From Trogon surrucura (lineage: Eukaryota > Chordata > Aves > Trogoniformes > Trogonidae), in assembly GCA_020746105.1 (NCBI GenBank), contig CM036634.1, forward strand, positions 2,363,556-2,427,555: a stretch of 64,000 nt of DNA. Reading direction: 5' to 3'. Both the position numbers and the translations under genes were made by a program. The number at the start of each line of letters is the position of its first letter. Within the stretch, counting starts at the first letter, position 1. Positions 51,301 to 63,965 of the stretch are shown here, one piece after another. The notes beneath the pieces are model-generated. The model saw nothing but the letters and a program-made list of their open reading frames with translations. It was not told where the DNA came from and did not search any database.

Positions 51301-53799
51301 CACATATTAACTGCTAGGCACATGCCATGCTGTATGAAAAGGGGAGTGTTTGTGTTTATTGCAAGCATTAGGTGTTCAGTAGGTGTGATCAACCCACTTA
51401 ATTCTTCTTATACCTTTATGCTTTGTGTATGGCACGTTTATACACTCCAGTTTTTCTTTACTATTAAATTAAGTCTTTTGAGAGTTTGTGTAATCCCTTT
51501 AATGAAGTGGCTGCGTTTGCTGCTGTTTGTTTATTTTAAATGTTGCTGTGTGGTAGTAAAGGTTTTAATATATTCAAAATGGTAACTGGTAGTAACTGTG
51601 CAATAGTCCTCTGTTAACTCTTTTTTAAGTTATCTACATGAGAGAAGATTTTTGGACCAGTATTCTGTCTCGTCATTTCATGCTAGAGCAAACGTCTCTT
51701 AATTGGCATTAGTGCTAGTCTGTATGTGTCAGAGCTTTGGTTTTTCATTCCTCTTCTGGCTTGAAGTTCTGTTGTCAGCAGACCCGTTTTTTCTTTTCTG
51801 GAGTTCACGTATTACGCTTGACAATACGGTTTCTGGATTTTGTGGAATTGTGACTACTTAATCCCACGTAGCCGGTTAAATTAGCCCCTTGTGATGAGTA
51901 ATGGATGACTCTACCCTAAAACTGATTTTTCTTGTTACCTGTACCATTTGTCAGGAGGCTTTGTGTGGTTGTCGGTATCACCATGGCGTGTGTTAAGCAG
52001 TCTTGGTTTAAGAACCGTAACGTGGAGGACCCAGGGCAGGAATGCACAGCTTTTCCAGTGCCTGGCTTTGGGATCTAGGGAGGAAAGTGAACCTGTCCAG
52101 GCACCTTTTTTGCCTGTCTTACAAATGGAATGGTTCGTGTCCTGGTTGCTGAATGGAATGGATGAGTTCTACCTGAATGCCAGATCTCTCCTGTCTTTTT
52201 CCGAGCTCTCCTCTGGCAGTTTGCAGTGGTTTGTGAGCTCTTCAGCAGACTGCAGTAAGCCCGGATGATACTCGTGGCTGCTCTTGCTCTGGGGTTTTTC
52301 AGCTGCCGAGCTGGTTATAAGCAGGAACCTGAAGGTACCGTGGCTGAGCCAAAGTGCCTGATTTTGGATTTAGCATCCCCCTCTGCCACCCCACCTAGTT
52401 TTCCTCAGCGCTTTCACTTCTGAGGTTAAAGAGGAGGGAGTTCTGCTCTGCGATAGCTGTTCTGTGCTATGATAAACAAGCAGCAATGCCAGCTGATAAA
52501 TGGAAATTAAGGCTTGCTTCCTTATCACTTCAGCCTGTCTTTCTGTGTCCTGGTAGCAGGGGCAAATTGGGAGGAGGAGAGGTGTTGTGGAACTGCTTAA
52601 CAATAGCAGATAGCGGGTATCGGGTTTGGTTGCTTATGCTACTCCCAGCTGTGTCTGCGTGCTAATCCTCCGTGATGAGGAATGTTGGAGGGTGACACAA
52701 AGGCCTCCTCAAAGTAATGCTTAAGGAAGATAATAGCCTGCTGTGTGTACTGGATGCCCCATCTGGGATGAGATTAGAAATTTAAAAAGGAAAAAAAATA
52801 CAACCCTGAAATCCCATGCGTATATAGAGCTGGCAAAAAATTGAAGGAGCTAAGGTACTCCGTGAAAACATCAGGAAAGAGTAGAGAGTGCTTTGGGAGT
52901 ACAAAGATGCAAGTTTTATTTGCCCTGGCTGTTGTCAGTGTGTAGCAAAACACTGAGTAACAGACTGAGACAATACTTAGCGTAACATGTTGAGTATTTG
53001 CAGTTGTAAATCTCTATCGTGTCAGAAATGTGAAATTTTGCAACTGAATAGAAACATACGGAAGGTTGGGATTCACGAAGCTGTATGCTGTCTGCCGTGG
53101 CTTGGCTTGTAGCTTCTGTTCAGCATTGCAGCTGGCTGATGTGTAAAGGGAGTTTGCAGAAATGTACGTACTGTGAAAGCGCAGCTGTGTTTATGTCACG
53201 ATAGTTTATTTAATGGAAGCTTTGCAGAGAATCTGACTGCCCTGTGCAGTGTCCAAGGTAAGAGGGTGAGACACAGAAGTGCTGGGGCACAGGCACCCGA
53301 AGCAGAAACTACCCTGTCTGATTTTTGTCAAAGTGGATTTTTGGAGGCAGTATCTGTGTCAGTAATTCAGTGAAAGAAGGGCAGTTCAGTAGATCAGAGC
53401 AGTTGGGCTGAAGGTCCCGTAGCCCACACTGCATGAGAGGTGGGGGATTGTTTCAGCGGGACCAGAAGCCCTCACTGTGCGTGGCTCGGAATTAGTTTAA
53501 AGAATGAATCTTCCATTCAGACCCTTTTGTCCCCTTTTGGGCTTGGGGTGTGTTTCAGCATGTGTGTGGAATAGACGTCTGGCTTCATTGCTGCCCGAAG
53601 GAATTGGTTTTGTGTATACCTGAACAGGTATCTGGTAAGATGATGGGTGATTGGAGTTACCATTATTTATTCTTCTTCAGCAGCGCTGTGATAACTTGGT
53701 TTGTTTGTTTACGGCGGGTGCATTGCCTGGGCGGCGTTGACTCCTGGTGGCTTTTGTCCCCCACCATTTGTTGTGGCCACATGTAGCTGTGTCACATAG

Positions 53800-54130
53800 C
53801 TTGGCTGGAGCGTGCAAGAGATTGGCTGCAGCTCGGGCCGCGGGTGCGGGTAAAGAAAGTCCGATCAGTGCACGTAGAATTGCCCCGAAGAGCCCTGTGT
53901 GCGGTGGGTGGCCGGTGCGTGTGTCCCCCGGCTGCCCTGCTGCTGCCGCAGCGCTGGCTTATGGTGGTCGGTGATGGAGGGTGTGAAATGCCTGGAGGTG
54001 ACACGCAGGTGTGGCCAGTCCTTGTGCGTCGGGCAGGGTTTCTGGGTGTGAGGCCGCCGCCGCCGGAGGTCTGCGGGTCCCGACCGCGGCTGTTGCTTTC
54101 CTTCGTGGTGCCGCGAATGCTTTTCTGCTC
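53800..54130. promoter_or_regulatory. Intronic CpG-rich patch
   Basis: About 330 bp stand out as GC- and CpG-rich against AT-leaning intron 2, including a (CCG)-type run near 54,052-54,064. It could be an orphan CpG island or internal promoter, or local GC bias. No exon with a good donor was recognised beside it. Confidence 0.35.
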
Positions 54131-57100
54131 TAACCCTCCGTGGTGGGCTCCCCAACTGCCCTCCCAGCCCTCGAGTTAAACTGCAATGTCTACTCCCCCT
54201 CTTTTCTAAAGTCTCTAGAGATGTCAACATTTCATCACTATTTAATAAACAAAAAAAAATAAATACGGGCACCACTACTGAATTAAACTGTAAAGGAATT
54301 TTTGGATGTTTTCTGGTCAAAGAGAGTTGGGAAAAGGCCTTTCCGACTGATCCTTGGATTTCTCCTGGATGTAGTCTTCTAAGTAATGTGGTGATGGTTG
54401 GTTTCGTGTTGTTCTGGATTAAAACCAAAACATGAGATTGTGTGATTTACATAGTTGAAATTATTTTGCTATTATTGTATTTGCCTTAGTCCTTCCTTGT
54501 GTTTTTGCTGGGCGAATGGATTTCCTGTTCAATATTTGTGAAGAGCATTTCAAACTGCTGTGATTAGTTCTTTTATTTTGAAAGAAATAGTTAACAAATA
54601 GCAAAATGCTGTTGGAGTGCTGAATTTCTGGCAAGTACCTTCGGTACAGAGTGTACTGAACTGGAAATGCTGCAGAGTTAGCACAAACTGTCTGATATAA
54701 AAAGCACGTTTTTGTTGTAAACACTGGCTGGTTAACAGAGTTTTTGGTCTTACAGAACAGCTTTAGACAGTGACTGTTGCTTCTGAATAATATTAAATAT
54801 TTGCCTTTTGGCGCATGTTGTCTTAGGAAAAATCACTGTGGCAACAAATAAACCAGCTCGTTTATTGTGCGGTGTGAGTGCATTTGAACTTTCTTGGTTT
54901 TATCTAGACTGTTTCACTTGATCTATGTGGGTTTGGGAGGTTATTCTTCGCTTGAAAAAGTTTTGTGGTTTTTTTTTCCCTACAAAAAACAGTATTTATG
55001 CAGGTGTTTTCTCAGAACTGGCTGTGTTCTTTTAAGCTCTGTCTTGTTTTCTTTTTGGCTTTGTACTGACACTTCAGCGTGTCTGTTATTGTAGTGTTTC
55101 AAGTGACAGGAGTCGCAACATTAACGGAAAATATCAACCTCAATAAACATTTTCAGGAAGTATAAAGCAGCGTGAACGCGCAAACCTTTTGAGCTCAAAC
55201 TGTAAAAACGTTCTCTGGAGTTTTCTACCCTGTGAATGACGGGCTTGTAGGTTTATTTTCGGTGGGTCTCTTTAATATTAAATGCTCTGAACATATGGCA
55301 CACAGAGCATCTCTAGGCAGTGTGTTGTGTGAGTGATCCGAGGTGTAGGAACTTAGAACCAGGATCAACTGGCCTTTTTATTCTACAGCGTGATCTGTAT
55401 ATTCTGAATTCCAGGCTTTCTGTCTCCATTCCTTACGTGATCCTCTAGCGTATATCATTCTCTTTTTGGGCTGTCTCTGTGAACTCGTTTGTGGGAGGTG
55501 ATACTTTTTGTTTGTTATTTTTTTTCCTCTGTATGTAGTATACTGTGCGTACTGAGAGAGAACAGAATGAATAACTACAATTTTTGGAGATAAGTTGCAT
55601 TTTGTTGCTCACGACAGCCTGCTTACAGGCAGGGATGATAATTTCTGACCTCTCTGCATGCAGATTTGTGATGGTGTTGCAAGAGGAGGACTAAATTTTA
55701 ATTTGACTCATTTATCTCTTTAAAATAAAACCACTCGATTAATTTGGATTGTCATCTTAAGTGCGTCCTTATTATTTCACCGAAGTTTTGTTGTAGGGCT
55801 GTAGATGGCCCAGCTGAATCTTACTTGTGGTTGTTAGACCTAATGTAATGGATGTCTGCTGGGATCTTTGGGAGAAAGAAAACAAAGCCCAAACCCTTTT
55901 ACCATTCTCTATAAACCATTTATATCCCTTTTTTAGTATAGCAATAACTTCTGATTTTTGGTCATTTGCAGTAGAAGTGAGAAGTCGAGGACACTCTTCA
56001 GCTGTAGTTAGATGCTTGCCTGTACCTTAAGGCATTTCAGGACCTTTTTAAAATCGGCTTTTTATATGACAACCCATCATTTGAGTCTAATACAGTCTAA
56101 AAGTTTGGCTGGAAAGTCATGAAGGTGTGCATTGAATGGGATTTTAAATACCTGGAGTGTTATTTGTAGTTCCTCACAGTAGCTGGGCACCATGTAAGAG
56201 ACATTTCGGTCATCAGTGTCCAGAGAACATCCACCATACACTTTTCTTGGATCACAGGTCTAAAACTGCTCCTGCCACAGCATGTTGTACTTAAGCTATA
56301 GAAATCAAAAGACCACACGCTGCCCGAACTGCAGTGTTGCAAAAGTCAGGCAAGAGGGATCAAGAACAGCACCCACGTCTTAAATTTTGGGGATTGCTGC
56401 GAGTTTTCCAGGCAAAAGGAGCTCAGATGCTCCTGGGAAAGGAGAGTTCAAGCATTAGAGGAGGCCCAAGTAAAACACAGTTTTTCGGTTTCAGGTACCG
56501 TTTGTGTAAACGTAGTTTCTTACTCGGTTTGTTCTTTGCAGTAACCTTCCCATTCTGTATGAACCAGGCGGTCTGAGCGCTCGGGAGCGTGAAGCACATC
56601 CTGGCTGTCAGGCCCGGAGCTGCTGGCCGCGGGGCCGTAGCTCTCGCTCCGTCTTTGTACGCGGTCGTTGTTTCTTCAAGGCCTGAAGAAGCTGCTGGGA
56701 GCTGCAGGGGGTGATGTCCTCGCTGCGGTTCAGTACTGACACTTTGGGCTTTATTCTGGGTATTCTTCATCTTCAGTGAAGTTTAGCTCTGTTGTGTAAT
56801 TCATCAGGAATATATCGTGGGTTTACCCTCCCTCCTACGCAACTTTTTTTATTTTCTGTTTATTGTAATCTAAGCTTGGAAATTCCAGGGGGGCGGTAGG
56901 TGCCTCTGTCTCTTTTCTCGACTGTGAAGATGAGCTCAGCGCCGGTGGAAGCCGTGCAGGGAGCAAGGGACGGGGCCTGGCCCGCTTCAGTCAGCACCAG
57001 AGAAGGAGCTTCTTGGGAAGGAAGCTGCCAAGTAATCGCTTTCTGCTCTCGTCATCCCCCAGTGTCCGCTCAGAGAAACATTGTGGTGGGTAAAAGGTGG

Positions 57101-57159
57101 AGGGGGGGGACAGGTTTGGTTTAAGATCATAAATGAACAACCTGTTTATCCCTTTTTTT

Positions 57160-57390
57160 TTAACAGCAAGGGAAATCTAATTACTTAATGCTTAACAAAC
57201 GAGCCAAAGCAAACCGTAATCCAGTCTGTTTCTTTTTAAAAAATTAAGTGTGCGTGTCATTATTTAAATATCTAATGAGATTCTGGAAAATTTGATTAAA
57301 CCTGCTAAGAAGACATTGTGAAATGCAGCAGAGATGAAGTAAGAATTATACTGCAGCTGAGCGTAAATAATTATTTTTATCCATCCGCTG
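57160..57390. promoter_or_regulatory. Candidate enhancer-like AT-rich block
   Basis: Many TAAT/ATTA cores (CTAATTACTTAATG, CTAATGAG, AATAATTATT) occur in non-repetitive sequence with no simple-repeat character. The texture is that of conserved noncoding elements. The call is weak without comparative data. Confidence 0.25.
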
Positions 57391-60271
57391 GTGTCTATAG
57401 CAGTGCTCACTAATGGGGTGTGTGAGCTTTTTGTATTTTTTTTTCTCTTTGCTTATTTTGTTGGTCTTTTGCTTGGCTGTTTATAGTTTTTTTTTTCCCT
57501 TCTTTCTTCTTCTGTGTCAGTCTCCTACTGTCTGTTCCGGGAATGCCGTTGTAGTGGGATGTTGTGCAGCCAAATGCTCTTACACTGGGGGAAGAAGGAA
57601 TTTGTTTCTTGCCGATAATCAAGGGAAGACAGTACCAAAAGGAAACTGTTTTGAGCTGAACAGATTTTGATTGGAAATGCAAGGCCAGTTTGAAAGGAAG
57701 TTGAAAACTTGACGACCTGGCTGTAAAACAGAGCCCTTTTCCCCTTGCCTGCTACGTGTTGTGAGCCCGTGAATCTCGGTTGGTTTTCCCTGCGTACGGA
57801 TCATCCCTGGATTCGTATTCTTATAAAACAGCTGAACTTGCTTTGTCACTGGGTGAGTGATTAGCAGTGGGAGAACATTAAACGAGAAATCCTTTGGAAT
57901 GTTAATTGTTAATCTAATGACTTCCTTTTTAAACGAACCTGAAGCAACCTTCTAGTAACTATTATTAAGAGGAAAGAAAAGTGGGAGTATGAACTAGATG
58001 AAGCTTGCGATAGTCGAAAGGAAGTGAAGGGGACTTTTCACGGGTGTTTCTAACACCTTTTGGGCACGGTTTGCAGCGTGTCATGGAACTGCTGCATGGG
58101 ATCAGGTTTTTGAAACCAATGCATTTCTCGCCAGAAATAGTTTTAATTTCAAGGCTTGGACTTTGGATAAAAATACATATTAGGGCCAGTGAAGGAAATA
58201 CAATTTTGTATAACTGAGTCTTACAATATGTTGGCAACAGAAGCCCACAAAACCAACAGCAAACGTCCCTCCTATCCGCTAAGTCACACCTGGCTTTAAG
58301 TTTTCGGCTCCAATCTTTTTTACTCTAAGTATCTTCAAATTTAGGGCCACCGTACTGTAATTTCAACACTAAGTGTGGTTCTCTGTGTGACTGTAAGATT
58401 ACTCTCAAAGGAACTACAGGGAAACTGTAGTTAATAAGGTGAAAAATAAAAATTTCAAGCAATGTGTTCCGTGAAGAGGCAAAAACATGGGTATTTTTAC
58501 TACAAATTCTCTTGTTCTGCTGGCAAGAATTGAGAGTCTCACTTTTTGTTTTCTGAAGTGGGCGAGAAACGATACAGGTAAGGGCTCTGCAAAGAGATGT
58601 GCTGTTCCGCCGCAGCACGAGCGGTTGGATATTTGCATGTCTGTGTGCGTGTCGGTAAGAGTGGGCAGGGGGGGTTATTCTTTCTGTTCAAAGAGGTGAA
58701 GGTGCTGGACCGTTCTCCGCGCAGGTGGCCCAGGGCGCCATGGGGAGCTGCGGGGCAGCCCGGAGGGGCTGCAGAAGATGTGTTTGTCAGAAGTACTGAT
58801 GGGAACGGAGAGGAGGAAACATTTTTTTCATAATTTGGTTAGAAATGACTCCCTCCCACCCCCATGCAGGATTTGACAGATAAGAAGAATATGAGATCTC
58901 TTCACTTGTCCTGCCACAGCTAACCGCGAGAAGTTGTTCAAACTAGATGACATGTGTAGCGGTTGCCTTGCCAAAAGAACTTCTTCCTTTTAAACTGTAG
59001 CTTTTTGTTCTGAAATAGCGATTGTTTTATCTGCGTTGCCTTTTTCTCTACGGCTAGTCCCGTATTCGTGGAAGTTTGTTTTTTGTGAGGATTTTCCAGA
59101 TTTAGGAACCGCATTCGATGACTCATGGGTTGTTGGTTTTGTTCCTCTGCTTTATGCCAGGTATGAGCAGCTGTGGACTTGATAATTAGCTGACTCTCTG
59201 CCTTTGCTTAAACACAGCATTCTTTTCAGTGTGTTCTGGCACAGGGGAAAAACGCTGAATTTTTCTCCTGTTTGCTTTTTTGTGTTCAGCCTACAAAAGC
59301 CAGTTTTACTAGGCTGTTGAGGCAGCCAGAATATTTAAATAGAACATCTAAGTAAAAGGAGGACTATAGAACTGTTGTAAATAATCTTTTTCTTTTTTTT
59401 TTTCCATGTTCACTTTCTCTGAACGTCGCAATTCTGGATAGTATCGTAAAAGTACAGAGGCAACAAAAAGCAGATGGTTACTATAGTTTCAGTGAGTGAA
59501 GGCACCATTTTACTCAGTTGAAGGTATTTTCTAATTTCTGTAATCTTGCCCGGTGTTCATGAAAGGCTTCTATAAATGCATTGAAGTACTGACTATTTTC
59601 ATATATCATTTGATCTTCTTTACCTATAAAAGCAGAAGTACTATCTGATGTTTTTAAGTACATCCTCATGCAAACGGTTTTATTGCCGCTATGGTTTACC
59701 CATAACTGCCTTCAGCTCTTTGGAGGAGAAGACTGAGTTTCCTTCCTCTGTGCCAGTCGCAGCCCTCTTAAAGGAACTCTCTCCCCCCGCTGGGTCAAAC
59801 ACAGCTCGAGCTTCAGGCGGAGTTTTCTTCACTTGGCCTCCAGAAAACAAAGAAGCAGCCAGCACTTCTGCACATGGAGTCGAGGTTGTGGTCTGGGTCA
59901 ACAGAATAATTAAAAGTGTGGAGGAATCGATGAGCTGACCTGTTTAGGGATCGGTAGTATCCATATGTATGTCTGCGGTCATCTAATAGATGCTGGTGGT
60001 GGACACTGTGCATGAGCCCTGCGTTACAATAAACACTTCAAAATAGGAAAGGGGTTCTGTTCGCTGTTAATTTATTGAACAGGCATCTGCCCTATGGAAA
60101 GGCTTCTTATTTTAAAGCTGGTGTTACAGTAGTTAAATGTGAGTTTCCTTTGTAAATTGCATAAAACTGTCCCTTTGTCCCTGTGTGGAATCTTCTCTTG
60201 TGAGATCTTGGTGTCCTTTGTGTAGAACATGCTCTGTATTTCCCAAATAGCTCATCAGGTCTCTGACAGCT

Positions 60272-61150
60272 GATTCAAGCTGGGAGGAGTGGCTGACACG
60301 CCAGAAGGCTGTGCTGCCATCCAGCGAGACCTGGACAGGCTGGAGGGTTGGGCGGGGAAAAATTTAATGAAGTGTAACAAGGGTAAATGTAGAGTCTTGC
60401 ATGTGGGTAGGAACAACCCCAGGTTCCAGTATAAATTGGGGAATGACTTATTAGAGAGTAGTGTAGGGGAAAGGGACCTGGGAGTCTTGGTGGGCGGCAG
60501 GATGACCATGAGCCAGCAGTGTGCCCTTGTGGCCAGGAAGGCCAATGGCATCCTGGGGTGTGTTAGAAGGGGGCTGGTTAGTAGGTCGAGAGAGGTTCTC
60601 CTTCCCCTCTGCTCTGCCCTGGTGAGACCCCATCTGGAATACTGTGTCCAGTTCTGGGCCCCTCAGTTCAAGAAAGACAGGGAACTGCTGGAGAGAGTCC
60701 AGCACAGGGCAACTGGGATGATGAACGGAGTGGAGCATCTCCCTTATGAGAAAAGACTGAGGGAGCTGGGGCTCTTTAGTTTGGAGAAGAGGAGGCTGAG
60801 GGGAGACCTCATTAATGTTTACAAATATATCAAGGGTGAGTGTCACGAGGATGGAGCCAGGCTCTTGTCGGTGACAACCACTGATAGGACAAGGGGTAAT
60901 GGGCTGAAACTGGAACATAAGAGGTTCCGCTTAAACTCGAGCAGAAACTTCTTCTCAGTGAGGGTGACGGAGCACTGGAACAGGCTGCCCAGGGAGGGTG
61001 TGGAGTCTCCTTCTCTGGAGACATTCAAGACCTGCCTGAACACGTTCCTGTGTAGCATAATCTAGGCATTCCTGCTCTGGCAGGGAGATTGGACCTGATG
61101 ATCTTTCGAGGTCCCTTCCAATCCCTAACATTCTATGATTCTATGATTCA
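60272..61150 (+). mobile_element. CR1 LINE, 5'-truncated with intact 3' ORF2
   Basis: A single frame from an ATG at 60,289 to TAG at 61,063-61,065 encodes 258 residues without interruption. They carry CR1 ORF2 landmarks after the catalytic FADD motif: [74 protein letters not shown] and [16 protein letters not shown]. The element is truncated just after the FADD position, so the catalytic core, endonuclease and promoter are missing and the copy cannot move. The 3' end has the usual GGACCTGATGATCTTTCGAGG segment and ATTCTATG repeats. The undamaged frame suggests a fairly recent insertion, in sense orientation in MED13L intron 2. It is not a host gene. Confidence 0.93.
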
Positions 61151-61195
61151 GTAGCTGAACATTAGCTGTGATCCCAAACAGAATTCCTGCTGCTT

Positions 61196-61540
61196 AGAAT
61201 CGCAGGATCGGATCAGCTGGAAGAGCCCTAGAAGATCGAGTCCAGCCTTTGTCCCAGCCCTATCAACCCACTGAACGATTCCCCCCAACATAACATCCCC
61301 CCGTCTCTTAAACACCTCCAGGGACGGTGACTCAAATCCCTCCCTGGGCAGCCTGTTCCAGTGCCTGACAGCCCTTTCAGGATAGAAATTCTTCCTAATA
61401 TCCAACCTGAACCTCCCCTGGCACGATTTAAATCCATTTCCCCTCGTCCTGTCACTCTCCACGAGGGAGAACAGACCAACCCTGGCCTTGCTACAACCTC
61501 CGTTCAGGTGGCTGTAGAGAGCGATGAGGTCTCCCTTAGT
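61196..61540 (-). mobile_element. CR1 LINE fragment, minus strand
   Basis: Minus-strand reading gives [59 protein letters not shown] and then the CR1 3' untranslated segment, ending in the reverse complement of AGAATCGCAGGATCGG. It is heavily 5'-truncated and belongs to a different subfamily from the plus-strand copy 46 bp away. The two face each other tail to tail. Confidence 0.9.
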
Positions 61541-63379
61541 GCGTTCGGGGAAAAAAAACTTGTTTAGCGGTAGCCTGTTGGCAACCAGCACTAAAATGAA
61601 GAAATTCACAAACTTCTGCCTGACAGAAACTGCCATAAAATGGGCTTTGCAATATCAAGAACAATTTTTGCTTGATGTTTGACATTGGAAATTGAAATAG
61701 GTAGAGCAGCTTTTCCCAGAGGACAGCTTAGGGGTTAACAGAGGCATCCCCGAGTGGGTCTGTGTCCATTGTTCAATGCACTGGCCGTGCTTTGTTCCAG
61801 TTTGTGTTGTTGCAGAGCAGTTTCACAGAATTTACCTATTTCAGTGCGCCTGCTAACTCAGAGCATGCAGGCAAGTCAGTAGGTTTACTTGTGGGGAGGA
61901 AGAATAACGAAAATTAGAGCTTCCATTTGGGCGATCTGCGTTTTGATTTCGATTCCATGAAGGTTTCACGAAACATGCACGGCTTTTTGAAAAACAAGTA
62001 CTGGAAAAGTTTTGTGGCTTAGGTTTGTTAAATTTTTCTTCCCTCCGTTGGACTCGGTAGGTGTCGTGCTGCTTCCGCACACCCCGTGCCTAGTTCCAGC
62101 CGGGGAGTTTGGCGTCAAGGGGTAAACAAAGGCAACAGTTTTCCAAGAGTTCTGACTTCTCTGAAGATGTGGGAGGTAGTAGTTGGAGTTTGATTTTTTG
62201 TGTTTGTTTTCTTTTTTGCTTTTCCCAGACACTTCTCACTGCTTCGTAGCTATCCTCTTCCTAAAGAATTTACGACAGAGCTCTCTGACCCCTGGCCCTG
62301 CTAGCCCGCAGCAGTGTCATGTTTGGCGCTCTCTGTAGCTTTGTAGTAGCTGGGAGGCTCCTGTGAAAGAAGGCTTCAGTGCAGAAGACGTGCTCGAAAA
62401 TATTTTTCAACTTTCAAGAAGCTTTCATTATAAATTCAGGTGTTTTAATCAGAAGTGGTGTTTACTATGGAATCAGTGAAATGTTTCCTCTCTGGAATTG
62501 CTGAGATTTTTAGCTCAAGGCTTAAATACTTCTATTTGGGGAACCAGAAACCCTCTGGCTGATTTTTTTAAGTTATTTTGGATAACTGAAGGGTCTGCAT
62601 ATGTATGTGCACATAGATATATACTTTGTATGTATGAAAAACAGCATTTGAGTGGAATACTAAGCTTCCTTTGTGCTTCAAATTCAATTAGACACTCAGC
62701 ATCTTCATAAAGGAGAGGACCATTTGCATCTAATGAGTGCTTAATTTTATTAGGGTGCACACACGAGGGCTGGAGGGAAGGCAGGGGCGTGGGAGCCTGG
62801 GACATACCTGGAGTTTGATAATCGAACCCCATTCACACGGTGTCAGAAGTAGCAATCTTAGTTTTCCTCTGTATCACCCATCGTGACTTCGGCATTTGGG
62901 AGGTGCTCGTTTTGGCAGCATTATGGTTTTCATCATTTTTTCAGTATTTGAATTGGCACGTAGAACCCAGGAGGAGTAAACAATCCCAAGTATTTTAAAC
63001 TGCAGTTAATGTTTGTTTTTTCAGATTGGATGAAACTCAGCTTAAACTTTCTTTGTGCCAGCATTGGAACAGCGAGTAAGAAAATAATTACCGTTTTAAA
63101 AAAAGTGAATGTGAAGAATGTGCAAGGGATTCTTTTGATTTATTGACGCCACCTGGAACTGATGGGAGTTTATACTAAATTTATCTCTTACTTTAAGGAG
63201 TAGATTTCACCTTGATAGGTGTTATTGTGGCCATTAGTAGTGTTTCTGCTTCAGAGAATTGTCAGCTTGTCTTTCATGCACTCTGTAAATTGCTGGCATA
63301 AATTAGCATTAATCCACTTGATTTTTTTTCAATTTCTGACTCTATAAGAACAGATTGAGCAACTAGAACAGTAATAAAC

Positions 63380-63965
63380 ATGGGGGGGGGTTGCTGCTCC
63401 AGAAGAAAATGCCAGCTGGGAGCAGAGAATCGCAGCGAGAGGCACAGGCAGTGGGCTCACCGGCAAGGTCAGGGTATCGCCTGCCTGACCAAGAACAGCA
63501 AGCTGGTCCACGAGGTAGTGACCAGCCAGAGTCCACACCACCAGCCAGGTCCATAGTGATGGAGCGGGTCTGATGTCAAGTCAAAAAGCCTCATCAGTGG
63601 CTCAGGATGAGTCTATCTGTAGCTTAGGCTTAGGCTTCCACCCTTAGGCTCAGCCTGAGCTACAAGCAGCACAAGTGGGACAAGCCCCTGCTGAGGCTTC
63701 ATGTGGCTCTTGGTTTCGTGCTTGAATGGCTGCACTGCTGAAGCTGGCCTGAGCCCAAGTGTTTGAGTCCCCAGGAATGGGGGGATTTGTTCAGAAATCT
63801 GACAGAATTAGGTGGGATCAAAGATGCCTTTAGTATCCTGCAGCTGGTAATGACCTATCAAACCTCTCGGGAGAGCGTGAGAGAGGAGAGCAAGGATACG
63901 ATGAAGTGTCCTCTCGTTCGTCTCCAGAGTTCTGGCAGCTCCCAGCTTAGTGAGATCACTTAGCC
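63380..63965. repeat. Unclassified tract, possible interspersed repeat
   Basis: Composition shifts to GC-richer sequence with recurring CCAG/GTCA words (GGTCAGGG, GTCCACGAGG, CCAGCCAGGTCC) and ends near the window edge. It begins after a G9 run at about 63,382-63,390. No retroviral protein, LTR ends or CR1 motif was found. It could be part of a non-coding repeat that continues beyond the window. Confidence 0.25.
63619..63663 (+). other. Imperfect hairpin inside the unclassified tract
   Basis: Arms 63,619-63,635 and 63,647-63,663 pair at 14 of 17 positions plus one G-T wobble, around an 11-base loop. It may be a structural part of the unclassified tract rather than a processed RNA; the stem is too short for a typical microRNA precursor. 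Confidence 0.5.

Noticed and set aside
53865-54428. 187-codon minus-strand frame
   Set aside because: Partly the low-stop effect of the CpG patch. No recognisable motif and no splice context.
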